Shown: piece by piece, positions 8,963-17,752 of the stretch
Numbering within the stretch: position 1 is the stretch's first letter
Layout: each line of letters opens with the position of its first letter
Origin: Corynebacterium sp.
GTDB taxonomy: Bacteria; Actinomycetota; Actinomycetes; Mycobacteriales; Mycobacteriaceae
Assembly: GCF_030532965.1 (NCBI RefSeq)
Contig: NZ_JAUNKC010000024.1
Coordinates: forward strand, 1-51,963
Direction of reading: 5' to 3'
Length of the DNA: 51,963 bases
Position numbers and translations under genes: made by a program
Notes under the pieces: generated by a model
What the model saw: the letters and a program-made list of their open reading frames with translations, nothing else
The model's database searches: none
Told to the model about the DNA's origin: nothing

Positions 8963-10390
8963 TTAATGCAGCTCAAGGCGGCGAGACATGTCGGAGGCGA
9001 AAACGCCGGTCGGGTCGATGTCGTTACGAATCTTGAGCCAGTCGGCCATGCCCGGATACATCTTGTGGAAGTTCTCGGCAGAGGTGCGGGACTCTTTAGC
9101 CAGATACAACCGGCCACCGAATTCCATGACCCGGCGGTCAAGATCATCAAGGAAATGGCCAAGACCCCGCTTGATGGGGAAGTCCACGCACACATTCCAG
9201 CCAGGCATTGGGTAGCTCAGCGGCGCACGGTTACCGGGGCCGAAAAGCTTGAACACGTTAAGCGCGGAATAGTGGCCGGAGCGTTGAATGTCCCGAATGA
9301 TGTCCTTAAACGGTTCCACCGCATCCATAGGCACGACGAATTGGTACTGCAAAAAGCCCTTGGAACCATAACCCCGGTTCCACTCGCCGATGAGATCCAA
9401 CGGCTGGTAGAACTGGGTGAGGTTTTGTACCTGGTTGCGGTAGGTGCCCGATTTCAGCCACCACAATTCACCAATAGCCATCATGGAGAGCTTGTTCATA
9501 GTGAACGATGGGAAAATATCCGGCACGGTGACCAATTGCGGCGCATTGAATTTCAGCGGGTCTTTAGCCAGCTTCGGATTTAATTCCTCCAACTGGGCCA
9601 GGGTTGCCAGCGAACCACGCGAGATGGCGGAACGGCCAAGCTTTGGCTCCGGCGAGATGGCGTCGAACCATGCGGAAGAATATGTGTAATTGTGCTCCGA
9701 ACCGTCGGAGTGGAACTCGATGGTTTCGTCCAGATTGGCGGTCAGATCGCCGTCCGCGATGAAATAGGCGGTTTCGGTCTTGGTCATCTTGATCCGGGCC
9801 CGCAGGATAATACCGGTCAAGCCCATGCCGCCGACGGTTGCCCAGAACAGCTCGCCGGTTGGGTCGTCGTCGGAACCTTCCGGCTCAAGGTGCAGCACGC
9901 GGCCGTCGGCGACCAGCAATTCCATGGACACGACGTGATCGCCGAAGGAACCTGCCGAGTGGTGGTTTTTACCGTGAATATCCGGGCCGATAGCGCCGCC
10001 GATGGTGACCTGCCGGGTGCCGGGTAGTACTGGTACCCACAACCCATAGGGCAGGGCGGCTTTCATCAGCTGATCCAGGGTGACGCCGCCATCGACATCC
10101 ACGATGGCCGTTTCCGGGTCGATGGAGTGGATGTTATTGAGCTGCTGCATGTCGATGACAAGGCCGCCCGCGTTTTGGGTGGGGTCGCCGTATGAGCGTC
10201 CCATTCCGCGTGCGATGACGCCGCGTTTGAGGTAGTCCGGTTTATCGGCGTTGTCCTCGGCGACGAGCGCGACAGCGCGGATGATTTCCTCCACATCTGG
10301 GGTAGTGAGAACCTGCGCGGTGGTGGGGGCGGTGCGGCCCCAACCAGTTAATTTCTGGGCGCTGGTTACAAGTGGGGAGTTTTTGGTCAT
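8963..10390 (-). CDS. dprE1: Decaprenylphosphoryl-beta-D-ribose oxidase DprE1
   Basis: A 475-residue FAD-dependent oxidoreductase of the vanillyl-alcohol-oxidase fold that oxidises C2 of decaprenyl-phosphoryl-ribose. The FAD-binding stretch [16 protein letters not shown] is near residue 62, and the C-terminal [12 protein letters not shown] closely matches the mycobacterial enzyme. Cys401 in GWNVCVDFP (codon at 9188-9190) lines up with the mycobacterial cysteine hit by benzothiazinones. The ATG at 10390 is preferred over an upstream TTG because GAAGGTGG sits about 10 nt before it. The order dprE1-dprE2-aftA-emb is that of mycobacteria. Confidence 0.94.
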   Translation of the reverse strand: MTKNSPLVTSAQKLTGWGRTAPTTAQVLTTPDVEEIIRAVALVAEDNADKPDYLKRGVIARGMGRSYGDPTQNAGGLVIDMQQLNNIHSIDPETAIVDVDGGVTLDQLMKAALPYGLWVPVLPGTRQVTIGGAIGPDIHGKNHHSAGSFGDHVVSMELLVADGRVLHLEPEGSDDDPTGELFWATVGGMGLTGIILRARIKMTKTETAYFIADGDLTANLDETIEFHSDGSEHNYTYSSAWFDAISPEPKLGRSAISRGSLATLAQLEELNPKLAKDPLKFNAPQLVTVPDIFPSFTMNKLSMMAIGELWWLKSGTYRNQVQNLTQFYQPLDLIGEWNRGYGSKGFLQYQFVVPMDAVEPFKDIIRDIQRSGHYSALNVFKLFGPGNRAPLSYPMPGWNVCVDFPIKRGLGHFLDDLDRRVMEFGGRLYLAKESRTSAENFHKMYPGMADWLKIRNDIDPTGVFASDMSRRLELH

Positions 10391-10496
10391 GAGGGTTTTA
10401 TCCACCTTCAAATCTGGAAAATGGTTAGAAACTTATCTCGCTCAACCCTACCGATATTTGGTGTGCGACTGGGAAAGAAGCGACGTTGCAAAACGG

Positions 10497-10721
10497 TTAC
10501 AAATCCAACATTTCGCGTATTTCCGCTGGTAATTCCTCTTGGCTCGTGATGGTCGGGCCATCATACGTGTTGAGTATCTCATAAACGCGCACCCGAGATG
10601 CTGAGTCCAATAAGGGAAGCTCTTCTGCTATCAGCCGCGTCATGTGCTGGCTCATGGGTAGGTTGGTGTGCTCCGCCGCGATGTGGCCGGGGGTTTTCTT
10701 CTTTTTAAATAGACCGAACAT
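10497..10721 (-). CDS. Small uncharacterised protein (74 aa)
   Basis: I do not recognise the family. The protein starts MFGLFKKKKTPG, a short hydrophobic/basic N-terminus, and the rest is a plausible soluble domain with a balanced composition (HMTRLIAEELPLLDS...). No strong ribosome binding site is visible. It ends about 100 nt before dprE1 on the same strand and could be a first gene of that unit. It may still be a chance reading frame. Confidence 0.5.
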   Translation of the reverse strand: MFGLFKKKKTPGHIAAEHTNLPMSQHMTRLIAEELPLLDSASRVRVYEILNTYDGPTITSQEELPAEIREMLDL

Positions 10722-10997
10722 GCATCAAGTCTATTTCAGTCACCAGGTGGGCGTCGATAACGGTATTTGCTTTTCGACGCGCTTCGGTTCCAACACACCA
10801 ATCATTTCAAAGATTCCCAAACCCCGTCGCCCCTAGACATTCATCCATACATGCATGTAGCAGGGATGATATGCAACAGGGTATTTGGGTTTTTCAGGGA
10901 ATTGTCACACGAATTATTAATTAATAAGCGCACGTTAAGAGGTATTTAACTTGTATCCGTCCGTCATAATTCAAAATTTACCGCTACCCTAGGGGCT

Positions 10998-11816
10998 ATG
11001 TCCATGCCAGTCAAGAGCAATTTTTCTACCTCATTGGGTGCGCTACGTGCTAAGAAGGCGTTAATCCTTCAGGCAACGATCGCCACTCGCGGTGAGGAGA
11101 TTATTCGTGATGTAGGCATTGGTGGCGATGCGACAATTGCCGACCTGGGGAAGACATTAAGCATTTGCTTTGGTCTATCTGAAAGTGAAAAAAGCTGCTG
11201 CTGTAAAAATGATGAAGAACTGATTGATGGAACCCGGTTGGACCGCTGCTGCCAGAACCAGGGCGATCAATTGCTATTCACCGTGCAGCGCCACGATATT
11301 GCCGTGCGGCTCGTGGACGTAGTGGACTGCGACGATAGTGCAATGTCCGCGCTGTGCCTGGGCGGAACGGGAAGCCTTTACCAACCATTTGAACTTACCG
11401 ACATCAACGCGACGTTGACGGGTGGCGATACCATGGCGCTGATCCGCCCTGAAGTGGTTCGCCTGATTGAGGATTCAGGCATCGAAGACTTTGTGCCGCT
11501 GCTGCGGGCACTGGATTTCTCCCATGCCACCCCGGTCGCCCCGGATGTGGCGATGGTGTGCGCGGTGCTTCCCGTGGAGCGCTGCTTAGAAAGCCGAACC
11601 GCGTTTTGGGCAACCGTGTTAGCCCATAGCTGCATGTGCGACGATGAGCTCACCGATCGCATAATCGAAAGCATCGTTCGGGCATTGGGTTGGCGCAGCA
11701 CCGCCGATGAGGTGCGGCATAGGTGTCGAACCTCACTCCGTCAGCTTTTTCAGATCGGCGGTATGCGCTGCCCGGTGGAACGCATCGATATTTATCGGGA
11801 ATTATTGCGGCGCTAA
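10998..11816 (+). CDS. Uncharacterised protein, N-terminus resembling PRiA4_ORF3-type domains
   Basis: A 272-residue soluble protein. The first ~110 residues (LQATIATRGEEIIRDVGI...IADLGKTLSICFGL) resemble in outline the pRiA4b ORF-3-like fold, in which an opening strand is followed by a helix ending in a 'fGw' turn; this is a loose match. It has clustered cysteines (CCCKN, RCCQN) of unknown meaning. AGGGG lies close to the ATG at 10998 and at better spacing to an in-frame ATG at 11004, so the start may be 6 nt later. It converges on the next gene with a 4-nt stop overlap. No function is assigned. Confidence 0.6.
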   Translation: MSMPVKSNFSTSLGALRAKKALILQATIATRGEEIIRDVGIGGDATIADLGKTLSICFGLSESEKSCCCKNDEELIDGTRLDRCCQNQGDQLLFTVQRHDIAVRLVDVVDCDDSAMSALCLGGTGSLYQPFELTDINATLTGGDTMALIRPEVVRLIEDSGIEDFVPLLRALDFSHATPVAPDVAMVCAVLPVERCLESRTAFWATVLAHSCMCDDELTDRIIESIVRALGWRSTADEVRHRCRTSLRQLFQIGGMRCPVERIDIYRELLRR

Positions 11817-12526
11817 AACTCCATTTTTTCCCAATCCAATTGGGCAAACTCCGGTGCGTTATCCAGCCAATACCGCATCATTTCGGCAACCTTCGCCCCA
11901 CCCGTGACGAAGGTGCCGTAGTGATCGTCGGCACTACCTGCACGATATTCCAGCCGCCAGGAAACCTCATCGTGGTTGTTGGAAACTTCGTCGATGTCCT
12001 CCACACAGGTTTGGATATAGTTTTCATCATTGGTGGCGTCGGAGAGAATGAAATACGGATTCACAGCTTCGTTGTCCACAATGTAGTCGAAGTTGTATTC
12101 CAGGGCTGCCCGGGAAAGCGCCGGGACGCCCCATTCGGCCGCTTGGACGTGGTAGCGGGGGTCTTCGTCGCCGTAGAGCAGGACAAAATTATCGCTTGCA
12201 TCCGCCAAACCCAGCCCATGTGTGAGTGCAATCTGAATGAGATAGCCGCGGGCGGCATCCTGCGAAGAATACGTCACCGGCACGCAGATCACTCGATCGC
12301 CCGCCACGCTGGCACTTTCAATGAGGGCGGCGTGGGGTTGGGTAGTTAGCTGTTCGATGTCGTTGGTTATCAGTGCTGCAACCGCATCAAGCTCCGGGGT
12401 GGAGTTCACGGTTTCTGCGAAATAGCGGCGCAGTAGCACCGGGTTGTGGGCAAGATCGCGGGGGCCAACGGCAACCTCGCCGTCATCTGTACGTTCCGGG
12501 GCGAAAAGGAAGAAATCGTAGCTCAT
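11813..12526 (-). CDS. Conserved-looking hypothetical protein (237 aa)
   Basis: An acidic, soluble protein beginning MSYDFFLFAPERTDDGE. I do not recognise the family. It has no signal peptide and no membrane segment. Coding quality is good across the whole length and its stop overlaps that of the convergent gene by 4 nt (CTAA). The ribosome binding site before 12526 is weak. Nothing around it suggests a function beyond its place between dprE1 and gtrA. Confidence 0.65.
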   Translation of the reverse strand: MSYDFFLFAPERTDDGEVAVGPRDLAHNPVLLRRYFAETVNSTPELDAVAALITNDIEQLTTQPHAALIESASVAGDRVICVPVTYSSQDAARGYLIQIALTHGLGLADASDNFVLLYGDEDPRYHVQAAEWGVPALSRAALEYNFDYIVDNEAVNPYFILSDATNDENYIQTCVEDIDEVSNNHDEVSWRLEYRAGSADDHYGTFVTGGAKVAEMMRYWLDNAPEFAQLDWEKMEF

Positions 12527-12606
12527 GGCATTTATTCAAGCACAGCGGTCTAACATGGAGTTTTTTCTGCCGTTACCAGCGAAAACGGTAGAAAGCTCGG
12601 ACTTTC

Positions 12607-12693
12607 GCTTTTCGACGCTTTCCGGCTATCGTGGTTGGTCGCTGAAATGGAATGACTGCGTTGGGCGAAGCGGCCGGGGAGACGTCGAAAAGT
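12607..12693. repeat. Inverted pair of the abundant CTTTTCGACG element upstream of gtrA
   Basis: Two copies of the window's over-represented 10-mer face each other in the gtrA leader: plus at 12608-12617 and minus at 12683-12692. Other exact plus-orientation copies start at 3369, 6350, 10770, 13922, 18931, 25864, 30377, 32920, 40279, 42645 and 46459; minus-orientation copies start at 18126, 35887, 41096 and 48095. Most extend to GCTTTTCGACG(C/A). Chance expectation for one 10-mer on both strands of 52 kb is about 0.1. The role is unknown. Confidence 0.85.
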
Positions 12694-12729
12694 AATCATT
12701 GCGCGGGGATACTGCTAGGGTGTGTTTTC

Positions 12730-13185
12730 ATGACTGATGCTGCAACATCACAAAATTCGTCGTCGTTGAAAACCCAGTTATCGCGTTTTATCGCGGTGGG
12801 AGTTGTCGCGGCGATCGTCGACTTTGGTTTGACGCTGGTGCTGGATTACCTGCTCGGCGTGCCGCGCGCCTGGGCGAAGGCGCTGGGCTGGGTCGCGGGA
12901 ACGATCACCGCGTACATTATGAATTCCAAATGGACGTTTACCGCCCAAACCTCCGCGAAGTCCGGCGCGGCGGTGGCGGTGCTGTACTTATCGACGTTCG
13001 CGGTTCAGAACTTTTTGTATTGGGTTTTGGAAGGCCCACTCACGGCTACCGGAATGCCAGGCGGCGCGGTGGATACCGTGTCATTCATAATCGCCCAAGG
13101 CGTGGCCACGGTAACGAACTTCGCGGTGCAGCGGGCGTTTATCTTCAACGATAAAACCGCGGCCGCCAGCAACCCTACCGCCTAG
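12730..13185 (+). CDS. GtrA-family membrane protein
   Basis: A 151-residue protein with four membrane segments typical of GtrA (RFIAVGVVAAIVDFGLTL near the N-terminus, then AGTITAYIMNSKWTF, the family's conserved N-x-x-W-x-F region). GtrA proteins are linked to handling lipid-linked sugars. The mycobacterial neighbour of dprE1 in this position (Rv3789) has been proposed to act with decaprenyl-phosphoryl-arabinose and with GlfT1. The ATG at 12730 was chosen because AGGGTG lies about 8 nt upstream and the longer frame adds an implausible 26-residue soluble leader. It faces glfT1 end to end. Confidence 0.8.
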   Translation: MTDAATSQNSSSLKTQLSRFIAVGVVAAIVDFGLTLVLDYLLGVPRAWAKALGWVAGTITAYIMNSKWTFTAQTSAKSGAAVAVLYLSTFAVQNFLYWVLEGPLTATGMPGGAVDTVSFIIAQGVATVTNFAVQRAFIFNDKTAAASNPTA

Positions 13186-13209
13186 TTTGCGCGGTCATCG
13201 CATTCGCCG

Positions 13210-14127
13210 TTACGGCCGGTAGAACCGTTCTTTCCGGCCTTGGCGATGCAGTTTAAACCATTCAATAAAACCACGCGGGTCTTTCTTCTGCACCAGGAAA
13301 AACCAGCCGAAGCGGGCGTATTCCTGCGGCAAAAGCCGCCGCATGCCGGGCTGATTCATCAAATAGCCGCGATTACGGTAGGTGAAATAACGTTTATTGT
13401 CGTTATCGGGGTATTGGGTGTGCATGCGACCACCTAAAATCGGCTTAAACTCATCCGAACCATCCGGGTGCAGATAAGCGGTAGTCAGGCAGGTGCCGAA
13501 GCGCAGTCCGGAACGCACGAGCCGCCGATGGTATTCCACTTCGTCGCCCCGAATAAACAGCCGCAAGTCGGGCACCCCGATAACCTCCATCGCGGCGGCA
13601 GAGATAAGCGCGCCGTTAAACAGGGATGCAATCCCGGACAACAGATCGTCGCCGGGGTTTTCCGGGTCGATAAGTTCGCTGCGCAACCGACGCCACTCCA
13701 CGCCCCGGCGCAGCGGAAACGCGAGTTTTTCCGGTTCCGACAAATTGCACACTACGGGCGATACCTCATCAAGGCCGTGACGCTGCGCGCATTCCTGCAA
13801 GGTGGCCAGCACGGTTTCGTTCTCGGGGCGGCCGTCGTCGTCGGCGCACCACACCGCGTCGGCTCCCAACGCGAGGGCCGTGAGGAAGCCGTAGGCGAAG
13901 CCGCCAGCACCGCCGAGATTGCTTTTCGACGCCAGATACACCCCACGGTCACCCGCGACGGTTTCCACCAGGTTTTTCACCCTGTTGTCGCACCCGTTAT
14001 CCACCACGATGATCCATTCGACGGGGGCGGTTTGATGTGCGACTGTTTCCAGTGAGGCACGCAGTAGCTCGACCCGATTGTGGGTGACGATGACGGCAGC
14101 AACCTTGTCGGTGGTGGAAAGACTCAT
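13210..14127 (-). CDS. glfT1: Galactofuranosyltransferase GlfT1
   Basis: A 305-residue GT2 enzyme that transfers the first galactofuranose residues onto the decaprenyl-linked Rha-GlcNAc primer of galactan. It opens with AAVIVTHNRVELL, has the GT2 nucleotide-sugar region VVDNGCDN, the acidic DXD-type motif WCADDDGRPE near residue 95 and a downstream IRGDEVEYHRRLV. Length and motif order match mycobacterial GlfT1. The gene converges on gtrA. One copy of the repeated 10-mer lies within it at 13922-13931. Confidence 0.9.
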   Translation of the reverse strand: MSLSTTDKVAAVIVTHNRVELLRASLETVAHQTAPVEWIIVVDNGCDNRVKNLVETVAGDRGVYLASKSNLGGAGGFAYGFLTALALGADAVWCADDDGRPENETVLATLQECAQRHGLDEVSPVVCNLSEPEKLAFPLRRGVEWRRLRSELIDPENPGDDLLSGIASLFNGALISAAAMEVIGVPDLRLFIRGDEVEYHRRLVRSGLRFGTCLTTAYLHPDGSDEFKPILGGRMHTQYPDNDNKRYFTYRNRGYLMNQPGMRRLLPQEYARFGWFFLVQKKDPRGFIEWFKLHRQGRKERFYRP

Positions 14128-14241
14128 GGTTTGTATTGTTTCACATCACGGGATGATTAGCGGGGTCACGGCTGGTGGTGGTTGTGTCGGATGGGTATAC
14201 GCGGCGTGTAGCAAGGCATTCAGATCGATGAACATAAAAGT

Positions 14242-14275
14242 TGGTGAAAATTTTCCAGGTTAGGGCCAGTTTAGT
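14242..14275 (+). promoter_or_regulatory. Dyad in the promoter of the metal ABC importer
   Basis: TGGTGAAAATTTTCCA (14242-14257) is a near-perfect dyad resembling Zur-type boxes. It runs into AGGTTAGGGCCAG, which matches the left half of a DtxR box (consensus TTAGGTTAGCCTAACCTAA) but not the right half. In C. diphtheriae, the iut zinc importer is, as I recall, controlled by both iron and zinc regulators, which would fit. This is inference from pattern alone. Confidence 0.4.
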
Positions 14276-14350
14276 GAAATAAAGCATTCATTGCCTACCC
14301 CCATATTGATTCATACGGGAAAAACCCGGCTTAAATGGCGTTTAAGCTGA

Positions 14351-15301
14351 ATGGCTATGAGAATCAATTTCAAGAAAATCGGCGCTGTACTCGCAACAAG
14401 CGCATTGCTGACCGGCGTAACCGCATGCGCCACCGATACCGCTAAAGACACGGCTAAAGCCGAAGGACTGACCGTCTTCGCCACCACCGGATACATCGGC
14501 GATGCCGTGGCAAATATTGCCCCCGACGCAGACCTCACCGTGATGGTCGGCCCTGGCGGCGACCCGCACACCTACCAGCCAACCACCCAGGATATTGAGA
14601 AAATCAAGAATTCTGACGTGGTGTTCTGGACCGGTCTACACATGGAAGCCCAGATGATCGACCAGTTGGAGGCCCAAGGCGACCGCCAGGTGGCGGTGGG
14701 TGAGAATATCCCTAAAGAAAAGCGGCTGGATTGGCCGGAGCTGGGCGAGGGCGGCGAAAAACTCTACGATCCGCACGTATGGAATTCCACCGAAAACTGG
14801 AAGTACGTTGTGGAAGCGATCACCGAAAAGCTCGTGGCAGTAGATGAGAAGAACGCTGACACCTACAAGAAAAATGCGGAGAAGTTCACGAAGGAAATCG
14901 ACGAAGCGGCCAAGTACGTCGAAGAAAAGATCAATACCATCCCAGAAGAAAACCGCATCCTGATCACCGGCCACGATGCCTTCAATTACTTTGGTGAGCA
15001 GTTCGGGCTGGAGATTCACGCCACCGACTTTGTCACTTCCGAATCGGAGCTTTCGGCAGCGGAATTGAAGGAACTCGGCGAGTTTATCGCGGAGAAGAAA
15101 ATCAAGACGATTTTCCAGGACAACCTCGCAAACCCGCAGGCCATTAACTCGTTGCAAGAGACGGTCAAAGCCGCAGGTTGGGACGTAACCATCTCGGAGA
15201 AGGAACTGTTTGCTGATTCCTTAGGTGAGTCCGCGCCGACCGACACCTATATCGGTATCCTCAAATACAATGCAGATACCATCGCTGAAGCACTCAGCTA
15301 G
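14351..15301 (+). CDS. Metal-binding lipoprotein of a Mn/Zn-type ABC importer
   Basis: A 316-residue cluster A-I (TroA/MntA-like) substrate-binding protein. It has a lipoprotein signal with lipobox LLTGVTAC and acylated Cys26. The four metal ligands expected in the family are visible: His in GGDPHTYQP, His in YDPHVW, His in TGHDAFNYF and Asp in FQDNLANPQ. A His-His-His-Asp set is found in TroA-like proteins that bind zinc or manganese; Mn-specific PsaA has Glu as third ligand. It heads a four-gene operon. The start could also be the ATG at 14357, since no clear binding site separates the two. Confidence 0.88.
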   Translation: MAMRINFKKIGAVLATSALLTGVTACATDTAKDTAKAEGLTVFATTGYIGDAVANIAPDADLTVMVGPGGDPHTYQPTTQDIEKIKNSDVVFWTGLHMEAQMIDQLEAQGDRQVAVGENIPKEKRLDWPELGEGGEKLYDPHVWNSTENWKYVVEAITEKLVAVDEKNADTYKKNAEKFTKEIDEAAKYVEEKINTIPEENRILITGHDAFNYFGEQFGLEIHATDFVTSESELSAAELKELGEFIAEKKIKTIFQDNLANPQAINSLQETVKAAGWDVTISEKELFADSLGESAPTDTYIGILKYNADTIAEALS

Positions 15302-15309
15302 GGCAATCA

Positions 15310-16023
15310 ATGGATGCATTGACCATCAACGGGCTCACCGTTGCATACGGTGCGACCATAGCCGTTGAAGACGCCACCATTACCGTCCCCACCGGGGCGG
15401 TAATGGGGTTGATCGGCCCCAACGGTGCCGGTAAATCAACGGTCATCAAAGCCGCATTGGACTTGATTCCCAGCACGTCACGTGAGTGCTTGTTCTTCGG
15501 GCAACCCCTCGATAGCGTGCGAGATCGGGTCGCCTATATGCCGCAGGCCGCCGCAGTGGATTGGGACTATCCCATCACCGTGGAACAGGTGGTTGCGATG
15601 GGCCTGTATAGCGAATTGGGTTGGTTTAAACGCATGACCCCAGCCCACCGCGCCCGGGTCGCCGACGCGATGGAGCGGGTCGGCATCGCTGCTTTAGCAA
15701 AACGGCAAATCTCGGAGCTTTCCGGCGGGCAACGCCGCCGCGTCTTCGTGGCTCGGGTTTTGGTGCAGAAACCGGATTTCTACCTGTTGGATGAACCATT
15801 CGCTGGGGTAGATGCCGCCAGCGAAAAAGTGATTCGCGGCGTATTGCACGAATTGCGTGACGCGGGTGCGACCATCGCCATCGTCCACCACGACCTTTCG
15901 ACGGTCACGGAATTGTGCGATCACGTGTGCATTCTTAACAAACATGTCATTGCCTGCGGCCCGGTGGACACCATGTTTAACCGGGACAATATCAACGCGG
16001 CGTTCGGGTTGGGGTTGTTGTGA
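15310..16023 (+). CDS. Metal ABC importer, ATP-binding protein
   Basis: 237 residues with Walker A GPNGAGKST (about residues 36-44), signature LSGGQRRRVFVARVL, Walker B FYLLDEPFAGVD and the switch His in IVHHDLST. This is the typical ATPase of SitB/MntB/ZnuC-type importers. It begins 8 nt after the lipoprotein stop and ends overlapping the first permease (TGATG region), so it belongs to one operon. Confidence 0.92.
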   Translation: MDALTINGLTVAYGATIAVEDATITVPTGAVMGLIGPNGAGKSTVIKAALDLIPSTSRECLFFGQPLDSVRDRVAYMPQAAAVDWDYPITVEQVVAMGLYSELGWFKRMTPAHRARVADAMERVGIAALAKRQISELSGGQRRRVFVARVLVQKPDFYLLDEPFAGVDAASEKVIRGVLHELRDAGATIAIVHHDLSTVTELCDHVCILNKHVIACGPVDTMFNRDNINAAFGLGLL

Positions 16024-16892
16024 TGAGCCTGCTCGATTTTCTTTCGGAGTTCTCCTACCGGCGCATCGTATTAGGAACCGTGCTCATAGGCGCGTGTTCC
16101 GGCGCGATGGGGGCGTTTTTGTACTTGCGCCGTCAATCATTAATGTCCGACGTGATTGGGCATTCCGCCACCCCAGGTGTGATGGGCGCGTTTCTGATAG
16201 TGGGGATCACCGCCGCCGGTTTCGACGCCAGATCCATGCCGGTGATTGTGGTCGGCGCGCTGGTCACCGGGCTGTTGTCGGTGGTTTTGGCTAATAAAGT
16301 GGCAGAGACAACCCGAATCGGAATCGATGCCACGATGGCCGTGATGCTGTCGCTGTTTTTGGGCGGCGGGTTACTGCTGCTGCAAATCATCCAACGCTCC
16401 CGCATCAAAGGAAAAGGGGGCATTGAGGAATTGATGTTTGGCAATGCGGCGACGTTGACCAATCTCGATGTTGCGACGATTGCAGTGGTAACCACCGTGG
16501 TTTTCGTTATCGTGGCGTTGATGTGGCGGCCGTTTAATGTACTCACCTTCGACCCAACCTTGGCGCAGGTGAGCGGGGTGCGTACCCATCGGATTTCGCC
16601 GGTGCTGTTTGGCATTATCGTGTTAGCGATCGTTATCGGGGTCAAAGCCGTGGGGCTCATCCTCATGATCGCATTCGCGGTGTTCCCGCCCGCGGCGGCG
16701 CGACAATTCTCCCGCACAGTCGGCCAGATGGCTTTGTTATCTGGGGTATTTGGGGCTTGCGCGGCGGTGATAGGCACGTATATCTCAGTTGCGGTCGGAA
16801 AGGTGCCCACCGGACCGGTCATCGTGATCGTGTTAAGCGTTATCGTCGCTTTATCCATGGTGATTACACCTAGCCGAGGAGGAGTCGGATGA
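16020..16892 (+). CDS. Metal ABC importer, permease 1
   Basis: A 290-residue ABC-3 family permease with about eight hydrophobic segments. The family's DRQSLMSDVIGHSATPG-type loop near residue 38-52 is present (RRQSLMSDVIGHSATPGV). It overlaps the ATPase gene by 4 nt and the second permease by 4 nt, an arrangement showing tight translational coupling. Together with its partner it forms the membrane pore for Zn or Mn. Confidence 0.9.
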   Translation: MMSLLDFLSEFSYRRIVLGTVLIGACSGAMGAFLYLRRQSLMSDVIGHSATPGVMGAFLIVGITAAGFDARSMPVIVVGALVTGLLSVVLANKVAETTRIGIDATMAVMLSLFLGGGLLLLQIIQRSRIKGKGGIEELMFGNAATLTNLDVATIAVVTTVVFVIVALMWRPFNVLTFDPTLAQVSGVRTHRISPVLFGIIVLAIVIGVKAVGLILMIAFAVFPPAAARQFSRTVGQMALLSGVFGACAAVIGTYISVAVGKVPTGPVIVIVLSVIVALSMVITPSRGGVG

Positions 16893-17752
16893 GCTTCGCC
16901 GTTTCCGTGTCATTACTGGCCGCAGTGGTATCCATAACAGCTGCCTTGCCGGGGGTGGTGCTGGTGTTGCGTCGACAAGCAATGCTGTCGGACGCGCTAG
17001 CACATGCGGTTTTACCCGGTATTGCGGTGGCCGCGCTCTGGGCATCGTCGCCGCGCTCACCGGTCCTCATCATCGGCGCGACCGTCGGCGGGGTCGTGGT
17101 AATGGCGACAACCGAGTGGCTTCGGGGCCGCAAACGGTTCACCGAAGATTCGGCCACCGGGCTGATTTTCCCGGCGTTTTTCGCCATCGGCGTGATCTTA
17201 ATCTCCACCCGGTTCACCGCGACCACCATCTCCGAACACACCGTTTTGGTCGGCGATTTAAACGTCGCAGCACTGACCCATTTGGAAGTAGGGGGCTACG
17301 ATCTAGGGCCCAAAGACATGTGGGTGGTGGGTGCCGCGGGGTTAATCACTCTGGCGGTGATCGTTTTAGCCCACCGGCCGTTGAGCATAACCACCTTTGA
17401 TCCGGTGTTTGCACGCAGCATCGGCATCAAACACCGACTGCTGGATTACGTGGTGATGATCCTGGTGTCACTGACCGTCGTGGTTGCCTTCAACGCCGCT
17501 GGTGCGGTGTTAGTGGTGGCGCTCATGATCGTACCTGCGGCCACCGCGCTGCTTATCACCCATTCCCAAGGAATGATGCTGCTGGTCACCCTGGCGGTGG
17601 CGCTGATCAGCTCCCAAGCGGGGTTCTGGGTGGCGTATCACCTTGATACCGCCACCTCACCCACAATGGCGTTCGTCGACGGGCTGATATTCCTCGCCGT
17701 ATGGCTCGTTCACCGCGGGCTTATCCGCCGGCAACCGGCGGCCGCCACCTAA
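16889..17752 (+). CDS. Metal ABC importer, permease 2
   Basis: A 287-residue ABC-3 family permease homologous to the upstream one (RRQAMLSDALAHAVLPGI is the matching loop). Two permease genes are typical of the SitCD/MntCD arrangement and of the C. diphtheriae mnt and iut loci. It ends convergently on the siderophore synthetase with a 4-nt stop overlap (CTAA), leaving no room for a terminator between the two units. Confidence 0.9.
   Translation: MSFAVSVSLLAAVVSITAALPGVVLVLRRQAMLSDALAHAVLPGIAVAALWASSPRSPVLIIGATVGGVVVMATTEWLRGRKRFTEDSATGLIFPAFFAIGVILISTRFTATTISEHTVLVGDLNVAALTHLEVGGYDLGPKDMWVVGAAGLITLAVIVLAHRPLSITTFDPVFARSIGIKHRLLDYVVMILVSLTVVVAFNAAGAVLVVALMIVPAATALLITHSQGMMLLVTLAVALISSQAGFWVAYHLDTATSPTMAFVDGLIFLAVWLVHRGLIRRQPAAAT

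Noticed and set aside
16133..16858. 241-residue frame antisense to the first metal permease
   Set aside because: Shadow of a membrane gene; Thr/Asn/Pro-rich and without motifs.
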